A stretch of 64,000 nt of DNA. Origin: Polynucleobacter sp. CS-Odin-A6. Its GTDB lineage: Bacteria; Pseudomonadota; Gammaproteobacteria; Burkholderiales; Burkholderiaceae. Under the pieces are notes generated by a model, which made no database searches, was not told where the DNA came from, and saw nothing but the letters and a program-made list of their open reading frames with translations. How positions within the stretch are numbered: the first letter of the stretch is position 1; each line of letters begins with the position of its first letter. The translations under genes and the position numbers were made by a program. This document shows, one piece after another, positions 26,051 through 35,649 of the stretch. Location: assembly GCF_018882095.1 (NCBI RefSeq), contig NZ_JACVPD010000001.1, positions 806,001 through 870,000 of the forward strand, in the 5' to 3' direction.

Positions 26051-29000
26051 GCGAAAAGTTTGATTACTCCGTCGCCTGTAACCCGAACAACTCGGTCATT
26101 GTGTCCGCCTGCGCAGGTAGTGGTAAGACCTGGTTATTGGTTGCCAGAATGGTTCGCTTATTGCTGGCGGGCGCGAAGCCTCAAGAGATCCTAGCGCTGA
26201 CTTTTACCCGTAAGGCGGCGCAAGAGATGCGTGAACGCTTATACAGTTTACTAGAACAGTTTTCTCAATTGAGTGATGCACAATTGATTCATGAGCTGAC
26301 AATTAGAGGCTTGGATGAAGAAGAAGCTCAGAAATTATTACCGCAAGCAAAGGGGCTTTACCTCAAAGTATTGATGAGCCCGCAATCGATTGTGATAGAT
26401 ACCTTTCATGGTTGGTTTGGCAGACTCCTTGGGGCAGCGCCGATCTCCGCTGAGGTGCAGCCTGGCTTTAATCTGCGTGAAGATGCCAAGCGCTTACAAG
26501 AAGAGTGCATGCAAGACTGGTGGGGAGACTTACCTGCGGATCTCAAAAAACACTATGACGTCTTACTCAAAGAGTTTGGCGCCTTTGAGACCGATAAGTT
26601 CTTAATGGGTAACTACAGTCTCTTCAAACAAAGAGGGGCATGGACATTCTTCTTGGCTTCTTGCAAAGCCAAAGGCATTACGCCAGCTGAGGCGCTAGCC
26701 CAATTCCTGCCTGATCTTGCATTACCAAACCCCTTAGAAGAATTCTGGCGTCGCCCGGGTGCAAAAGCAGATTTACAAGTGATGCTGGAGTGCTTTAGTA
26801 ATGGCACTCCCACTCAACAGAAAAGAGTGCCGCTCATTCAGAAAGCGATTGCCCTGCATGCAGTCGATGGATCAATTCTCGAGATTGCCAATGTGTGGCA
26901 AAGCTGCTTCCTCACCCAAAAAGGGACCCCGTTGGAAGATATCGCAAAAATCTCTGCACCAATGCAGAAATACCTTGCTGCGACTGGTGGCGACCCGATA
27001 CAGATCACCTCCATTCGAAATAGCTGGATAGATGCCTATCAAGCCTGGTTCATCTGGCAAAACAACCAAGATGCTGAAGCGGTCAATACTGCCTGGTTTG
27101 CCATGAGCGAAGCCATGCTCGCGCATTTGCAAAAGACCAAAGACGCTATGCGAGTGCGCGACTTTGACGATTTAGAAATTGGCGTAAGTCAGCTGATGGC
27201 CGATCCTGCTAATGCCGCTTACCTACAAGCCAGACTAGATGCCAAGTACAGCCACATTCTGATTGATGAGTTTCAGGACACTAATCCATTGCAATGGCAA
27301 ATTTTGCGTTCTTGGTTAGAGGGTTATGGCCAAGATGGATCGCGGCCTAGCGTCTTTATTGTGGGAGATCCTAAGCAGTCGATTTATCGCTTCCGCCGTG
27401 CCGACCCTAGGTTGTTTACTAGTGCAACCACTTTCCTAGAGTCAACCCTGCAGGCGAAGCCTTTGCAGAAGAACACCACTCGCAGAAATGCCACAGCAAT
27501 TAATGATACTGTAAACAAGATCTTTTTAGGCGAATCAGTGCCATCAACTTATCAGTTCTCTAAGCAAAGTACGGATTGGAAAGCGCCATTAGAGGGTATT
27601 GCAAAGGAAGAGTTTGCCTTTCAAGGTGAAGCTAAGTTATTGCCGCTGATCGAGCGTATCGAAGCAGTGCAGGCTGATCGCACTGGCAGTGCACTCGATA
27701 ATCCAATCGAAGATGCTGGGCTCACCGTAGCAGTGCAGCAACGCTATTGGGAAGGTCAACAAGTAAGCCGCTTAATTGCGCATGTGTTGGCAACGCGTCA
27801 AGTGATTGATCGGAAAGATGGCATTGAGTACTGGCGCCCGGCAAGAGGAAGTGATTTCATTTTGTTGGTTAAACGCCGTGCTTATTTATCCCAATTTGAG
27901 CGAGCGCTGCGTGAAGCTGGTCTAGCGTATGACAGTTCACGCTTAGGCGGTTTACTCAATACTTTAGAGATTGATGATCTCATTGCTTTGCTGACGGTCT
28001 TAGTTTCACCAAGACATGATTTGCCTTTGGCACAAGTACTCCGTAGCCCTATCTTTAGTTTGACTGAGCAGCAAATGCAAATGCTGAGTAGCCAAGTGGG
28101 AGATACCTATAACCAAACTCAAACTTCTTGGTGGGATGCGTTGCAAAGTAGTTCCGATGGCGCTCTCCAAAAGGCGGCGCGTTACTTAGAGCGCTGGCGA
28201 GGTCTAGGCGAACTCTTACCCGTACATGACTTACTTGATCTGATTTATCAAGAAAGTAATTTGCGCGTGAGTTATGCGGTTGCTTCTCAAAATTTAGCGC
28301 GTGCTCAAGTGTTAGCCAATTTGGATGCGTTCTTAGAGCTCGCCTTAAATCAAGATGGCGGTCGCTATCCCAGCCTGAGTCGCTTTATAGATGAGATTAA
28401 TGCCATGCGGCGGGGCGATGATGATGAAACGCCTGATGAAGGTGATGCAGATGCAGGAGGCGAGACCGAAGAAGAGATTGGTGAAGTAGATTTTGATAGT
28501 GAAGTATCGGAAGAAGATCGGCACAAGCGCGTCCGCCTCATGACCATCCATGGCGCCAAGGGATTGGAAGCCCCATTTGTCATCATGCTCGATACCAACC
28601 ATACCGAATGGAAGGCGCCAAATCGTGGGGTGTTACTCGATTGGTCACCCGATGAGACTAGCCCCAGCCACCTTTCTCTTTATACCGCTAAATCGCTCAC
28701 GGCAAAACGCGAAGTTATCTATCAAAAAGAAAATGAAGTCAGCCAAAACGAAAATTGGAATGTCCTTTACGTTGCTATGACTCGGGCACAACAAGGTTTG
28801 TGGATCAGTGGCGTGCAATCCCATATTAAGGAAGGAATCCATGAAAAATCTTGGTATGGCAGAGCGCTTGCTGCCGGTATAGAAACGGTCGATATTGCGG
28901 AGTGGGGTGATGATCAGCCTACGCAGAAGCCAGAGTCCACAGCACAAGGGAGTGAAGCATTTCAGATCAATCACTTCCAGCTATCGTGGGATGCCGCTAA

Positions 29001-29565
29001 GCAATCCCATCAAGAAACGATTTCTAATATTGAGAGTGGTGCGCTAGCTGCGAGCACCAAGGCAAAACAGCAGGCGCAACTAGCAGAGCAGTCTGACCCA
29101 GAAATCCTGGAAGAGGGAACGCATTTCCATCAATTGCTGGAGTTCTTAACCACGAACTCAGGCACTCGAGTAAACGTATCTATGCCAAGCGAGCCAGAGC
29201 TCATGAATTGGCTCAGCATTGATCAAGCGCAGGCGAAAAAACTAATAGAGCGTGTGCAACTTGTATTGGATACGCCCACACTAAAGCCTTACCTCACCGA
29301 AGGCCAGTGGCTGCAAGCTTGGAATGAGCTTGATATTGCTGACCAGTACGGTAGAGGCTACCGCATCGATCGCTTAGTTGAGTTTGACGATCACCTCGCC
29401 ATTCTCGATTACAAGCTCACCATTCCAGAGGAGGGGAGTGAGGCGTACAACAAATACCGCAAGCAACTGAATAACTACAAACAAGAGCTGGGCAGAATTC
29501 GTCCGGACAAGCCAGCTAAAGCCTTTTTAATCTCTGCCAAAGGTGAAATTTCTGAAGTGGTTTAG
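26047..29565 (+). CDS. addA: AddA-type UvrD helicase-nuclease
   Basis: 1172 aa from GTG 26047 (GTG at 26044 is also possible). ATP-driven 3'-5' helicase and nuclease that with AddB processes broken ends for RecA. Walker A A-C-A-G-S-G-K-T (21-28), motif II L-I-D-E-F-Q-D-T, G-D-P-K-Q-S-I-Y-R-F-R, T-I-H-G-A-K-G-L-E and Y-V-A-M-T-R-A are in order. The C-terminal nuclease has D1121-Y-K1123 with G-T-H-F-H-Q-L-L-E-F before it. An acidic linker (about residues 797-825, rich in Asp/Glu) splits the helicase core. Start overlaps the addB stop. Confidence 0.94.
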   Translation: MSEKFDYSVACNPNNSVIVSACAGSGKTWLLVARMVRLLLAGAKPQEILALTFTRKAAQEMRERLYSLLEQFSQLSDAQLIHELTIRGLDEEEAQKLLPQAKGLYLKVLMSPQSIVIDTFHGWFGRLLGAAPISAEVQPGFNLREDAKRLQEECMQDWWGDLPADLKKHYDVLLKEFGAFETDKFLMGNYSLFKQRGAWTFFLASCKAKGITPAEALAQFLPDLALPNPLEEFWRRPGAKADLQVMLECFSNGTPTQQKRVPLIQKAIALHAVDGSILEIANVWQSCFLTQKGTPLEDIAKISAPMQKYLAATGGDPIQITSIRNSWIDAYQAWFIWQNNQDAEAVNTAWFAMSEAMLAHLQKTKDAMRVRDFDDLEIGVSQLMADPANAAYLQARLDAKYSHILIDEFQDTNPLQWQILRSWLEGYGQDGSRPSVFIVGDPKQSIYRFRRADPRLFTSATTFLESTLQAKPLQKNTTRRNATAINDTVNKIFLGESVPSTYQFSKQSTDWKAPLEGIAKEEFAFQGEAKLLPLIERIEAVQADRTGSALDNPIEDAGLTVAVQQRYWEGQQVSRLIAHVLATRQVIDRKDGIEYWRPARGSDFILLVKRRAYLSQFERALREAGLAYDSSRLGGLLNTLEIDDLIALLTVLVSPRHDLPLAQVLRSPIFSLTEQQMQMLSSQVGDTYNQTQTSWWDALQSSSDGALQKAARYLERWRGLGELLPVHDLLDLIYQESNLRVSYAVASQNLARAQVLANLDAFLELALNQDGGRYPSLSRFIDEINAMRRGDDDETPDEGDADAGGETEEEIGEVDFDSEVSEEDRHKRVRLMTIHGAKGLEAPFVIMLDTNHTEWKAPNRGVLLDWSPDETSPSHLSLYTAKSLTAKREVIYQKENEVSQNENWNVLYVAMTRAQQGLWISGVQSHIKEGIHEKSWYGRALAAGIETVDIAEWGDDQPTQKPESTAQGSEAFQINHFQLSWDAAKQSHQETISNIESGALAASTKAKQQAQLAEQSDPEILEEGTHFHQLLEFLTTNSGTRVNVSMPSEPELMNWLSIDQAQAKKLIERVQLVLDTPTLKPYLTEGQWLQAWNELDIADQYGRGYRIDRLVEFDDHLAILDYKLTIPEEGSEAYNKYRKQLNNYKQELGRIRPDKPAKAFLISAKGEISEVV

Positions 29566-29676
29566 GCCCTTACCCCCTTGAAATCCCCTATAAAACCCCC
29601 ATATAACTAGGGAATAGTAAAAACCCCAAAAATAGGGATAATGAAAATCTGAAGCAACATCCTACAAGGAGTCGTG

Positions 29677-30516
29677 ATGAACATTCGTAAAGTACTTAAT
29701 CTATTTATTAGCGTATTCGCTGCGGCGGTATTGCTAACTAGTAATGCCGCATTTGCTGAGGCAACTTTGACAGAGGTCTATCAAGCGGTGCAATCTGGGC
29801 AGATGGCTAAAGCCGATGCCATGATGAAAGAAGTGCTGCAAAACCACCCTAATAGTGCAAAGGCGCACTATGTAGCGGCTGAGCTTTCCCTGAAAGAGGG
29901 TAAGGTGGATGTAGCACGCAATCATTTCATGACAGCGCAAAACCTCGCGCCAGGCTTGCCTTTTGCTCAACCAGAATCTGTGCAAAAACTCCAAGTACAA
30001 CTGGCTAACACTGCAACTGCAGGTGGTTCGGCTGCTAGCGCATCCTCCTCCATCTTTAGCAATCCACTCTTCTGGGGTTTGATCGCTGTCTTGGTAGTAG
30101 GCGTCATCATTGTGATGAGACGTCGTAAAGCTGAAGCAGTACAGGTCTATAACGCACCAAGCGCTGGTTACCCCGGCACCCCAGGTGGTCCTGCTGGACA
30201 GCCTGGCGGTCCTTATCCTGGTGGCCCTGGTTACCCTGGAGCTCCAGCTGGTGGTATGGGTAGTGGCTTAATGGGTAGTCTGGCAACTGGCGCAGCTTTA
30301 GGTGCTGGTATGTATGCTGGCCAAGCATTGGCGAGCAATCTGATGGGTGGCCACGATAACGGTCATTCCAACACCAATGCCAACCCGAACATGAATCAAG
30401 TCGGCGGTCCCGCATCTACAGATCCTAATTTCGGTGTACGCGATGCCGGCTCTTGGGATGATGGTGGATCCAGCTCATGGGATGACGGCGGTGGCGATTT
30501 TATGAGTGACGTGTAA
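29677..30516 (+). CDS. TPR-containing membrane protein with Gly/Pro-rich tail
   Basis: 279 aa from ATG 29677 with AAGGAG at 29666-29671. A signal peptide (ending A-A-F-A-E) leads to two TPR-like helical repeats (residues 30-95, e.g. A-K-A-H-Y-V-A-A-E-L-S-L-K-E-G-K). A membrane helix follows at about 130-146 (L-F-W-G-L-I-A-V-L-V-V-G-V-I-I) with basic stop R-R-R-K. The cytoplasmic part is a Gly/Pro-rich stretch, a G-A-A-L-G-A-G glycine zipper and a tail with repeated S-W-D-D-G-G. Function unknown; similar tails occur in TPM/YgcG-like envelope proteins. Ends at a strong terminator. Confidence 0.78.
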   Translation: MNIRKVLNLFISVFAAAVLLTSNAAFAEATLTEVYQAVQSGQMAKADAMMKEVLQNHPNSAKAHYVAAELSLKEGKVDVARNHFMTAQNLAPGLPFAQPESVQKLQVQLANTATAGGSAASASSSIFSNPLFWGLIAVLVVGVIIVMRRRKAEAVQVYNAPSAGYPGTPGGPAGQPGGPYPGGPGYPGAPAGGMGSGLMGSLATGAALGAGMYAGQALASNLMGGHDNGHSNTNANPNMNQVGGPASTDPNFGVRDAGSWDDGGSSSWDDGGGDFMSDV

Positions 30517-30532
30517 GCTCACCAGTAGAAAT

Positions 30533-30563
30533 AAAAAACCACCGAAAACAACGGTGGTTTTTT
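30533..30563. terminator. Bidirectional intrinsic terminator
   Basis: AAAAAACCACCG, 7-nt loop, CGGTGGTTTTTT: 6 GC-rich pairs plus an A/T extension with T-runs on both strands. It serves the TPR gene and the convergent Bug gene. Confidence 0.9.
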
Positions 30564-30611
30564 ATTGCCAAAGAAGAGTTACATCAGCAGCATTACAGCG
30601 AATCCAGTCTC

Positions 30612-31562
30612 TTACTTAATCATGCCTGCATTCTTGGCATCTTCCATTGCTTGAGGAGTCTTCTCTTTCATAAAGGCGGGCATCTTTGCCAATGGGATAT
30701 CGACCAAGATAAATCCAGAGTCCTCTAACTTCTTCTTGGTTTCAGGATCGGCATTGAGTTGTGCAAAGTAGTCAGACATCTTTTGCTGCAATACCAGTGG
30801 AGTTGCTTTAGGTACGGCAACACCCCGATAAGCACCATCTACCCAATTCAGGCCTAGCTCTTTAAAGGTGGGTACATCCGGTAGGGCTGGATTCCGTTTC
30901 TCAGTAGCGATCGCTAGGGTGCGCACTTTGCCTTTTTGCTGAATCGCCAGCGGTAAGTAGCCCATCGCACCATCTACGTGCATTCCAATTAAGGCGGTAA
31001 TTAAATCTCCCGTACCCTTAAAAGGAACGTAATTAATTTTGACACCGGCTAATTTATTCAAGCGCTCTACGGCCATATGGTTTGCCGAGTATTGTGCAGA
31101 GCCTGCCAGATTGAGCTTGCCAGGTTCTTTCTTAGCGGCTGCAATAAATTCTTGATAGGTCTTATAGGGGCTATCAGCAGAGACCATCAAGGCATCTGGA
31201 GTGAAGTGGTAGTAGTAGATGGCATTGATGTCATCAGTTTTGTACTGAATGCCTTCTTGTAATGGCTGCAAGATGGTATGAGGAATATTGACTCCGACTA
31301 CCGTAGTGCCATCAGCAGGATAGGTATTTAGAGCACTCCATACCAAAGCACCGCCAGCGCCCGCACGATTAATCACTACCATCGGTTGCTTGAATTTCTT
31401 GGCGGAGATCTCTGCTTGATAGCGCGCTACTAGATCAGATTCTCCAGCAGGTGGAAACGGGATGATGTACTGAATGGTCTTATCAGGAAATGGCTGAGCA
31501 TGCACAACAGAGATAACGCTCAATGCTAGTACAGCAACTTTAACGAATGAAAACACCTTCAT
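30612..31562 (-). CDS. Tripartite tricarboxylate transporter (Bug) substrate-binding protein linked to ttuC
   Basis: 316 aa with a signal peptide ending V-V-H-A-Q. Family motifs: I-P-F-P-P-A-G-E-S-D, V-I-N-R-A-G-A-G-G-A, Y-V-P-F-K-G-T-G-D-L-I-T-A-L-I-G. The usual Pro-Gly-Gly in the first loop is replaced by Pro-Ala-Gly. The ATG overlaps the stop of the tartrate/D-malate dehydrogenase gene by 4 bases, so both are one translation-coupled operon. This suggests the ligand is tartrate, D-malate or a similar hydroxy-diacid; that is inference from context. Confidence 0.9.
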   Translation of the reverse strand: MKVFSFVKVAVLALSVISVVHAQPFPDKTIQYIIPFPPAGESDLVARYQAEISAKKFKQPMVVINRAGAGGALVWSALNTYPADGTTVVGVNIPHTILQPLQEGIQYKTDDINAIYYYHFTPDALMVSADSPYKTYQEFIAAAKKEPGKLNLAGSAQYSANHMAVERLNKLAGVKINYVPFKGTGDLITALIGMHVDGAMGYLPLAIQQKGKVRTLAIATEKRNPALPDVPTFKELGLNWVDGAYRGVAVPKATPLVLQQKMSDYFAQLNADPETKKKLEDSGFILVDIPLAKMPAFMKEKTPQAMEDAKNAGMIK

Positions 31563-32626
31563 TTTGATATCTCCTGAATTACTGCATTAGTAACATCACT
31601 CATCATTGCTGTTCCCCCTAAATCACGGGTGTGCAACTGCGGATTAGCGGTGACAGTTTCAATGGCTTTCATTAACTTAGTAGCCATCTCTTTTTCTCCT
31701 AAGAAATCGAGCATCATGACGGCCGACCAAAAAGTACCAATCGGGTTAGCAAGACCTTGACCCATGATGTCAAAAGCGGAACCATGAATCGGTTCAAACA
31801 TGGAGGGGTAACGCCGCTCTGGATCTAAGTTAGCGGTAGGTGCAATACCTAAACTACCAGCTAGTGCTGCTGCTAAATCGCTCAGTACGTCCGCATGCAG
31901 GTTGGTAGCCACAATCGTATCTAAAGACTCAGGGCGATTCACCATCCGAGCAGTAGCGGCATCGACTAACTCTTTATCCCAAGTCACATCCGGAAAGTCT
32001 TTTGCAACGATCTTGGCAATGTCATCCCACATCACCATGCCATGGCGCTGGGCATTGGATTTAGTAATGACGGTGAGGTGCTTGCGAGGGCGCGACTGCG
32101 CGAGCTTAAATGCAAAGCGCTGAATCCGTTCTACGCCCACACGCGTCATGATGCTCATATCGGAAGCCACTTCAATCGGATGGCCTTGATGTGCTCTGCC
32201 ACCGACACCAGAGTATTCCCCTTCAGAGTTCTCGCGCACAATAACCCAATTCAGTTGGTGCGGTTTGCAATGGCGTAGTGGGGTTTCAATTCCGGGGAGA
32301 ATGCGAGTGGGTCTGACATTGGCGTATTGATCAAAGCCTTGGCAAATCTTTAGGCGCAAACCCCACAAAGTAATGTGATCAGGAATATCCGGATCGCCAG
32401 CCGATCCAAACAAAATGGCATCTTTAGACCGTAGAGGTTCAAGACCATCATCGGGCATCATGATGCCGTGCTTGCGGTAGTAATCTCCACCCCAATCAAA
32501 GTGCTCAAATTGAAAGGCTACTTCAGGATGTTTGTTGCTTAAGGCATTCAAGACCTTTTCGCATTCAGGAATTACTTCTTTGCCGATACCGTCGCCTGGA
32601 ATAGAGGCGATTTTGTAAGTCTTCAT
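31559..32626 (-). CDS. ttuC: Tartrate/D-malate dehydrogenase, isopropylmalate dehydrogenase family
   Basis: 355 aa. NAD-dependent oxidative decarboxylase of the IPMDH family: S-I-P-G-D-G-I-G-K-E-V at the N-terminus, R-E-N-S-E-G-E-Y-S-G-V-G, catalytic T-K-S-N-A and the D-V-L-S-D-L-A-A loop, and the nucleotide site H-G-S-A-F-D-I-M-G. The sequence around I-P-D-H-I-T-L-W-G-L-R-L fits TtuC/YeaU (D-malate, tartrate) and not LeuB. It is the first gene of an operon with a Bug receptor. Whether D-malate or tartrate is the main substrate cannot be decided. Confidence 0.88.
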   Translation of the reverse strand: MKTYKIASIPGDGIGKEVIPECEKVLNALSNKHPEVAFQFEHFDWGGDYYRKHGIMMPDDGLEPLRSKDAILFGSAGDPDIPDHITLWGLRLKICQGFDQYANVRPTRILPGIETPLRHCKPHQLNWVIVRENSEGEYSGVGGRAHQGHPIEVASDMSIMTRVGVERIQRFAFKLAQSRPRKHLTVITKSNAQRHGMVMWDDIAKIVAKDFPDVTWDKELVDAATARMVNRPESLDTIVATNLHADVLSDLAAALAGSLGIAPTANLDPERRYPSMFEPIHGSAFDIMGQGLANPIGTFWSAVMMLDFLGEKEMATKLMKAIETVTANPQLHTRDLGGTAMMSDVTNAVIQEISK

Positions 32627-32794
32627 TGCTCTCCTAATACTGTGTTTTTTATGTGTAAATCGGCTTTAGCGCTGATTTCAAGGCTCATTATGTGGTTCTT
32701 CCCCCGCTAAAGAACTTGGGGTTTATGAGTAGAAACAGGCACCATAGGTAGCAAAACAACAAAAATAGAGTCGTTTTGGTGGTTTTTACATATA

Positions 32795-32810
32795 CTGTAT
32801 GGATATACAG
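32795..32810. promoter_or_regulatory. LexA/SOS box of umuDC
   Basis: CTGTATGGATATACAG, with flanks extending to TACTG...CAGTA, is very close to the E. coli SOS consensus. It ends 7 bp before the umuD ATG at 32818 and follows a TTTACA -35-like element (32785-32790), so LexA would block the promoter until DNA damage. Confidence 0.92.
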
Positions 32811-32817
32811 TATATTA

Positions 32818-33312
32818 ATGACTATGACGACTCAGATGACCCCCTTAAAAGTGACCTTAAGCCAAGCCCCACAGGCCTTGGCAGCGAATTCTGCCTATGA
32901 GTTCACGCTCTTAAGTCACCGGATTTCAGCGGGATTTCCGAGTCCAGCGGCGGATTATGCTGAGGAAGGTCTCGATCTCAATAGCTATTTAGTTAAAAAC
33001 AAGCCAGCGACCTTCATGTTCACCGTACAGGGTGATTCGATGATGGGTGCGGGTATTTGTGATGGCGACAAGGTAGTAGTCGATAAAGCCCTCAAGCCAA
33101 AACATAAAGACATCGTGGTGGCGGTAGTGGACAGCGAGTACACCATCAAGCGCCTGTATCAGTTGCGTGGCAAAACAGAGCTCCAGCCTGAGAACCCGAA
33201 CTACGAAGCCATTACCTTTAATGAGAACAGCGAACTCCAAATTTGGGGTGTCGTGGTCGGGGTAGTGCGCAAGTACAGCCACGCCAGCAGCAGAAATGGG
33301 AAATCATCATGA
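32818..33312 (+). CDS. umuD: UmuD translesion polymerase V accessory protein
   Basis: 164 aa. RecA-stimulated self-cleavage converts it to UmuD', which binds UmuC as Pol V. The cleavage bond is Ala38-Gly39 in [10 protein letters not shown]; Ser74 (G-D-S-M-M) and Lys111 (Y-T-I-K-R) form the S24 dyad. The start lies just after the SOS box; ATGs at 32824 and 32836 are also in frame and none has a clear ribosome site. It overlaps umuC by 4 bases. Confidence 0.93.
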   Translation: MTMTTQMTPLKVTLSQAPQALAANSAYEFTLLSHRISAGFPSPAADYAEEGLDLNSYLVKNKPATFMFTVQGDSMMGAGICDGDKVVVDKALKPKHKDIVVAVVDSEYTIKRLYQLRGKTELQPENPNYEAITFNENSELQIWGVVVGVVRKYSHASSRNGKSS

Positions 33313-34646
33313 GCAACATGAACGCCATGAGTACCCTCCATCAAGCAGGCCAAACTCAGCAGCTCTTTGCGCTCGTCGATGTCAATAACTTCTATGTATC
33401 GTGCGAGCGGGTCTTTGCTCCGAAATTAGAGGATGTGCCAATGGTGGTGCTCTCTAATAATGATGGTTGCGCTGTAGCGCGTAGTGCTGAAGTCAAAGCA
33501 CTGGGTGTGAAGATGGGTACCCCTTGGTTTCAGATAAAAGATTTGGCCAAGCAGCATGGTATCCAAGCCTACTCTTCGAACTACACCTTGTATGGTGATA
33601 TGAGCAGCAGGGTGGTCGAGGTGTTGCAGAAGTTCACACCCAATTTAGAGGTCTACAGTATTGATGAGAGTTTTCTGGCAATTGAGACTGTGCTCAAGCA
33701 ATATAAAGATCCCACTAGCCTAGGCCAAATAATCAAACAAGCGGTTAAAGATACGACTGGCTTGCCAGTCTGCGTTGGTGTTGGTGCCAGTAAGACGCTT
33801 GCCAAACTCGCCAATCACTTAGCTAAAAAGAATCCACAGTTTACTGGCGTGTGCGACATCAGCTCCATGCCTAAAGCAATGCTCTACCAATGGATGGCAG
33901 AAACAGCAGTGGGTGAAGTGTGGGGTATTGGAGGCAAGACTGCTAAGAAACTCAAAGAGCTCAAGATCCATAGCATCTTTGATTTAGTGCAAATCTCGCC
34001 ACAGACTATGCGCCAACAATTTGGCGTAGTGATGGAGCGGATCTGCTATGAATTGCGTGGCGTCTCTTGTTTACAGTTAGAAGAAGTAGCGCCTGCTAAA
34101 CAGCAAATTATTGCCTCACGCAGTTTTGGTAAGCCAGTGACATCTATGGAGGAGGTGGCGGAGTCTGTCGCTACCCATACTGCTAGAGGTGCCGAGAAAC
34201 TCAGAAGTCAAAAGTCTGTCACGGGCGCGCTCACTGTTTTTGTGCAAACCAACCCACACAAACCGTTTGAGCCACAACACTATCAAAGTATTACGGTTGC
34301 TTTAGCAGATCCGAGCGATAACACCTTAACGCTGACCAGTGCGGCATTAAAGGGTCTCCAGCAAATCTACAAGACTGGCTTTAAGTACAAGAAGGCAGGC
34401 GTCATTTTTAACCTCTTGGCTGATAAGCCCACTATGCAGCAATCCCTATTTGATGACATGGAAGTCAAGGGTAAATCCGCCGGCCTCATGAAAGCAATGG
34501 ATTCGATTAATAGTCGCTTTGGTAATGCCGTCATCAGATCTGCAGCAGCAGGCACTAAAGAAACCAAGCAAGACTGGCAAATGCGATCAGGCAATAAGTC
34601 ACCCAACTACACCACGCAGTGGGATGAGTTGCCGGTGGTGAGGTAG
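33309..34646 (+). CDS. umuC: UmuC, catalytic subunit of DNA polymerase V
   Basis: 445 aa from ATG 33309 (ATGA overlap with umuD). Error-prone Y-family polymerase. Catalytic acids are in [15 protein letters not shown] and Y-S-I-D-E-S-F-L; the steric region [11 protein letters not shown] is intact. A helix-hairpin-helix ([11 protein letters not shown]) and the little-finger domain follow. Length is slightly above E. coli UmuC (422 aa). Controlled with umuD from the SOS box. Confidence 0.95.
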   Translation: MSNMNAMSTLHQAGQTQQLFALVDVNNFYVSCERVFAPKLEDVPMVVLSNNDGCAVARSAEVKALGVKMGTPWFQIKDLAKQHGIQAYSSNYTLYGDMSSRVVEVLQKFTPNLEVYSIDESFLAIETVLKQYKDPTSLGQIIKQAVKDTTGLPVCVGVGASKTLAKLANHLAKKNPQFTGVCDISSMPKAMLYQWMAETAVGEVWGIGGKTAKKLKELKIHSIFDLVQISPQTMRQQFGVVMERICYELRGVSCLQLEEVAPAKQQIIASRSFGKPVTSMEEVAESVATHTARGAEKLRSQKSVTGALTVFVQTNPHKPFEPQHYQSITVALADPSDNTLTLTSAALKGLQQIYKTGFKYKKAGVIFNLLADKPTMQQSLFDDMEVKGKSAGLMKAMDSINSRFGNAVIRSAAAGTKETKQDWQMRSGNKSPNYTTQWDELPVVR

Positions 34647-34700
34647 AAGCGCGAGATGAAAAAATACCAAAAAATAAGCAATCAAAAACTCATTTTCACT

Positions 34701-34733
34701 AGCTCATTTCATGAGCTTTTGATTGGCTATTCT
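34701..34733 (+). promoter_or_regulatory. Putative WYL-regulon promoter A (palindrome plus -10)
   Basis: Palindrome AGCTCATTTCATGAGCT (34701-34717, 7-bp arms, 3-nt spacer), exactly 10 nt, then TATTCT (34728-34733) as -10. An extra half-site AACTCATT lies at 34687-34694. The region that would hold a -35 is inside the palindrome and does not resemble TTGACA, which suggests an activator-dependent promoter. It drives the 47-aa gene at 34775. A longer imperfect stem (CAATCAAAA...TTTTGATTG, 34680-34726) surrounds the site. Confidence 0.7.
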
Positions 34734-34774
34734 GAATTCGTAGCAGTCATTTAAAGACATCACAGGAGAAATAT

Positions 34775-34918
34775 ATGAACACACTAAATAACTTGATGAA
34801 CAACTTCAATGGCATCTCATTGCTAGTAATCATCGCTCTGTCCTATTGCGCAGTGTTGAAAAACACCAAGCGTCATGAAGGTGAAACAAAGACCGTCTTT
34901 AATCATCACTATCGCTAA
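34775..34918 (+). CDS. 47-aa membrane microprotein under the WYL-type promoter
   Basis: ATG 34775 has AGGAGA at 34764-34769 with ideal spacing. The protein has a polar Asn-rich start (N-N-L-M-N-N-F-N), one hydrophobic helix (G-I-S-L-L-V-I-I-A-L-S-Y-C-A-V-L) and a basic, His-containing tail ending H-H-Y-R. No family recognised. It lies 128 bp behind umuC and 57 bp downstream of palindrome A. Because DriD of Caulobacter, a WYL activator, turns on a small membrane division inhibitor (DidA) after DNA damage, a similar role is a reasonable guess, not shown. Confidence 0.72.
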   Translation: MNTLNNLMNNFNGISLLVIIALSYCAVLKNTKRHEGETKTVFNHHYR

Positions 34919-34977
34919 AGATTAGTCTGCAGTAATTAATAAAGCAAGACTCAAAGATCAAGCAGCAGGCCTGGAAG

Positions 34978-35040
34978 GGGGATAAGGAAATCACGGATTC
35001 CTTATTCCCTAGTAAAGGCGAGCATCAGGGATAGCCTTTA
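34978..35040 (+). other. Two hairpins after the microprotein gene
   Basis: First hairpin at 34978-35009: GGGATAAGGAAATC with GATTCCTTATTCCC, small bulges. Second at 35013-35040: TAAAGGC with GCCTTTA around 14 nt. Only a short T-run follows. They may end the 34775 transcript or belong to the 5' region of the next gene; a small RNA is not excluded. Confidence 0.4.
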
Positions 35041-35083
35041 TTCCGTTACAGCTATCTGCCACAAATATCAGTAAAATACTGGC

Positions 35084-35626
35084 ATGACTGAAGATAAACA
35101 AACCTTCCTAGATAAACAACTACGCCCCTTACCGCGTTGGATATTTATGTCCCGCTGGTTGCAGGCGCCGCTTTATATTGGTCTGATTGTTGCCCAAGGC
35201 GTATATGTCTGGCAGTTTTGGTTAGAGCTTGTCCATCTTGTTTCGAAGATGGCAGACAAGTCCATGAACGAAACCGCAATCATGCTGGTGGTCTTAGGAT
35301 TAATCGATGTAGTGATGATCTCTAACCTATTGGTGATGGTCATTATTGGAGGATGGGAAACCTTCGTCTCTCGTTTGGAATTGGAGAACCATCCCGATCA
35401 GCCCGAGTGGCTCTCTCACGTGAACGCAGGTGTGCTCAAAGTAAAACTGGCAACTGCGATCATTGGTATTTCATCGATCCACTTGCTCAAGACCTTCATC
35501 AATGCAGCATCCTATGATGAAAAAACGCTCATGTGGCAAACCTTAATCCACGTTACCTTTGTGCTGTCAGCCGTTGCGATTGCCTATACAGAAAAGCTGG
35601 TAACTTCGGCTCATAAGCAACACTAG
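35084..35626 (+). CDS. UPF0114/YqhA family membrane protein
   Basis: 180 aa with three to four membrane helices and the family pattern [17 protein letters not shown] and [22 protein letters not shown]. The family (TIGR00645, E. coli YqhA) is conserved in many proteobacteria without a proven function; a channel or transporter is often supposed. Single gene, start ATG 35084 with no strong ribosome site. Confidence 0.88.
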   Translation: MTEDKQTFLDKQLRPLPRWIFMSRWLQAPLYIGLIVAQGVYVWQFWLELVHLVSKMADKSMNETAIMLVVLGLIDVVMISNLLVMVIIGGWETFVSRLELENHPDQPEWLSHVNAGVLKVKLATAIIGISSIHLLKTFINAASYDEKTLMWQTLIHVTFVLSAVAIAYTEKLVTSAHKQH

Positions 35627-35649
35627 GCAAGCATTAAATAAGGTTAAGC

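Noticed and set aside
32683..32730. GGCTCAT and ATGAGT words before umuD as a WYL site
   Set aside because: Half-sites are not in palindromic register and the promoter there is explained by the LexA box.
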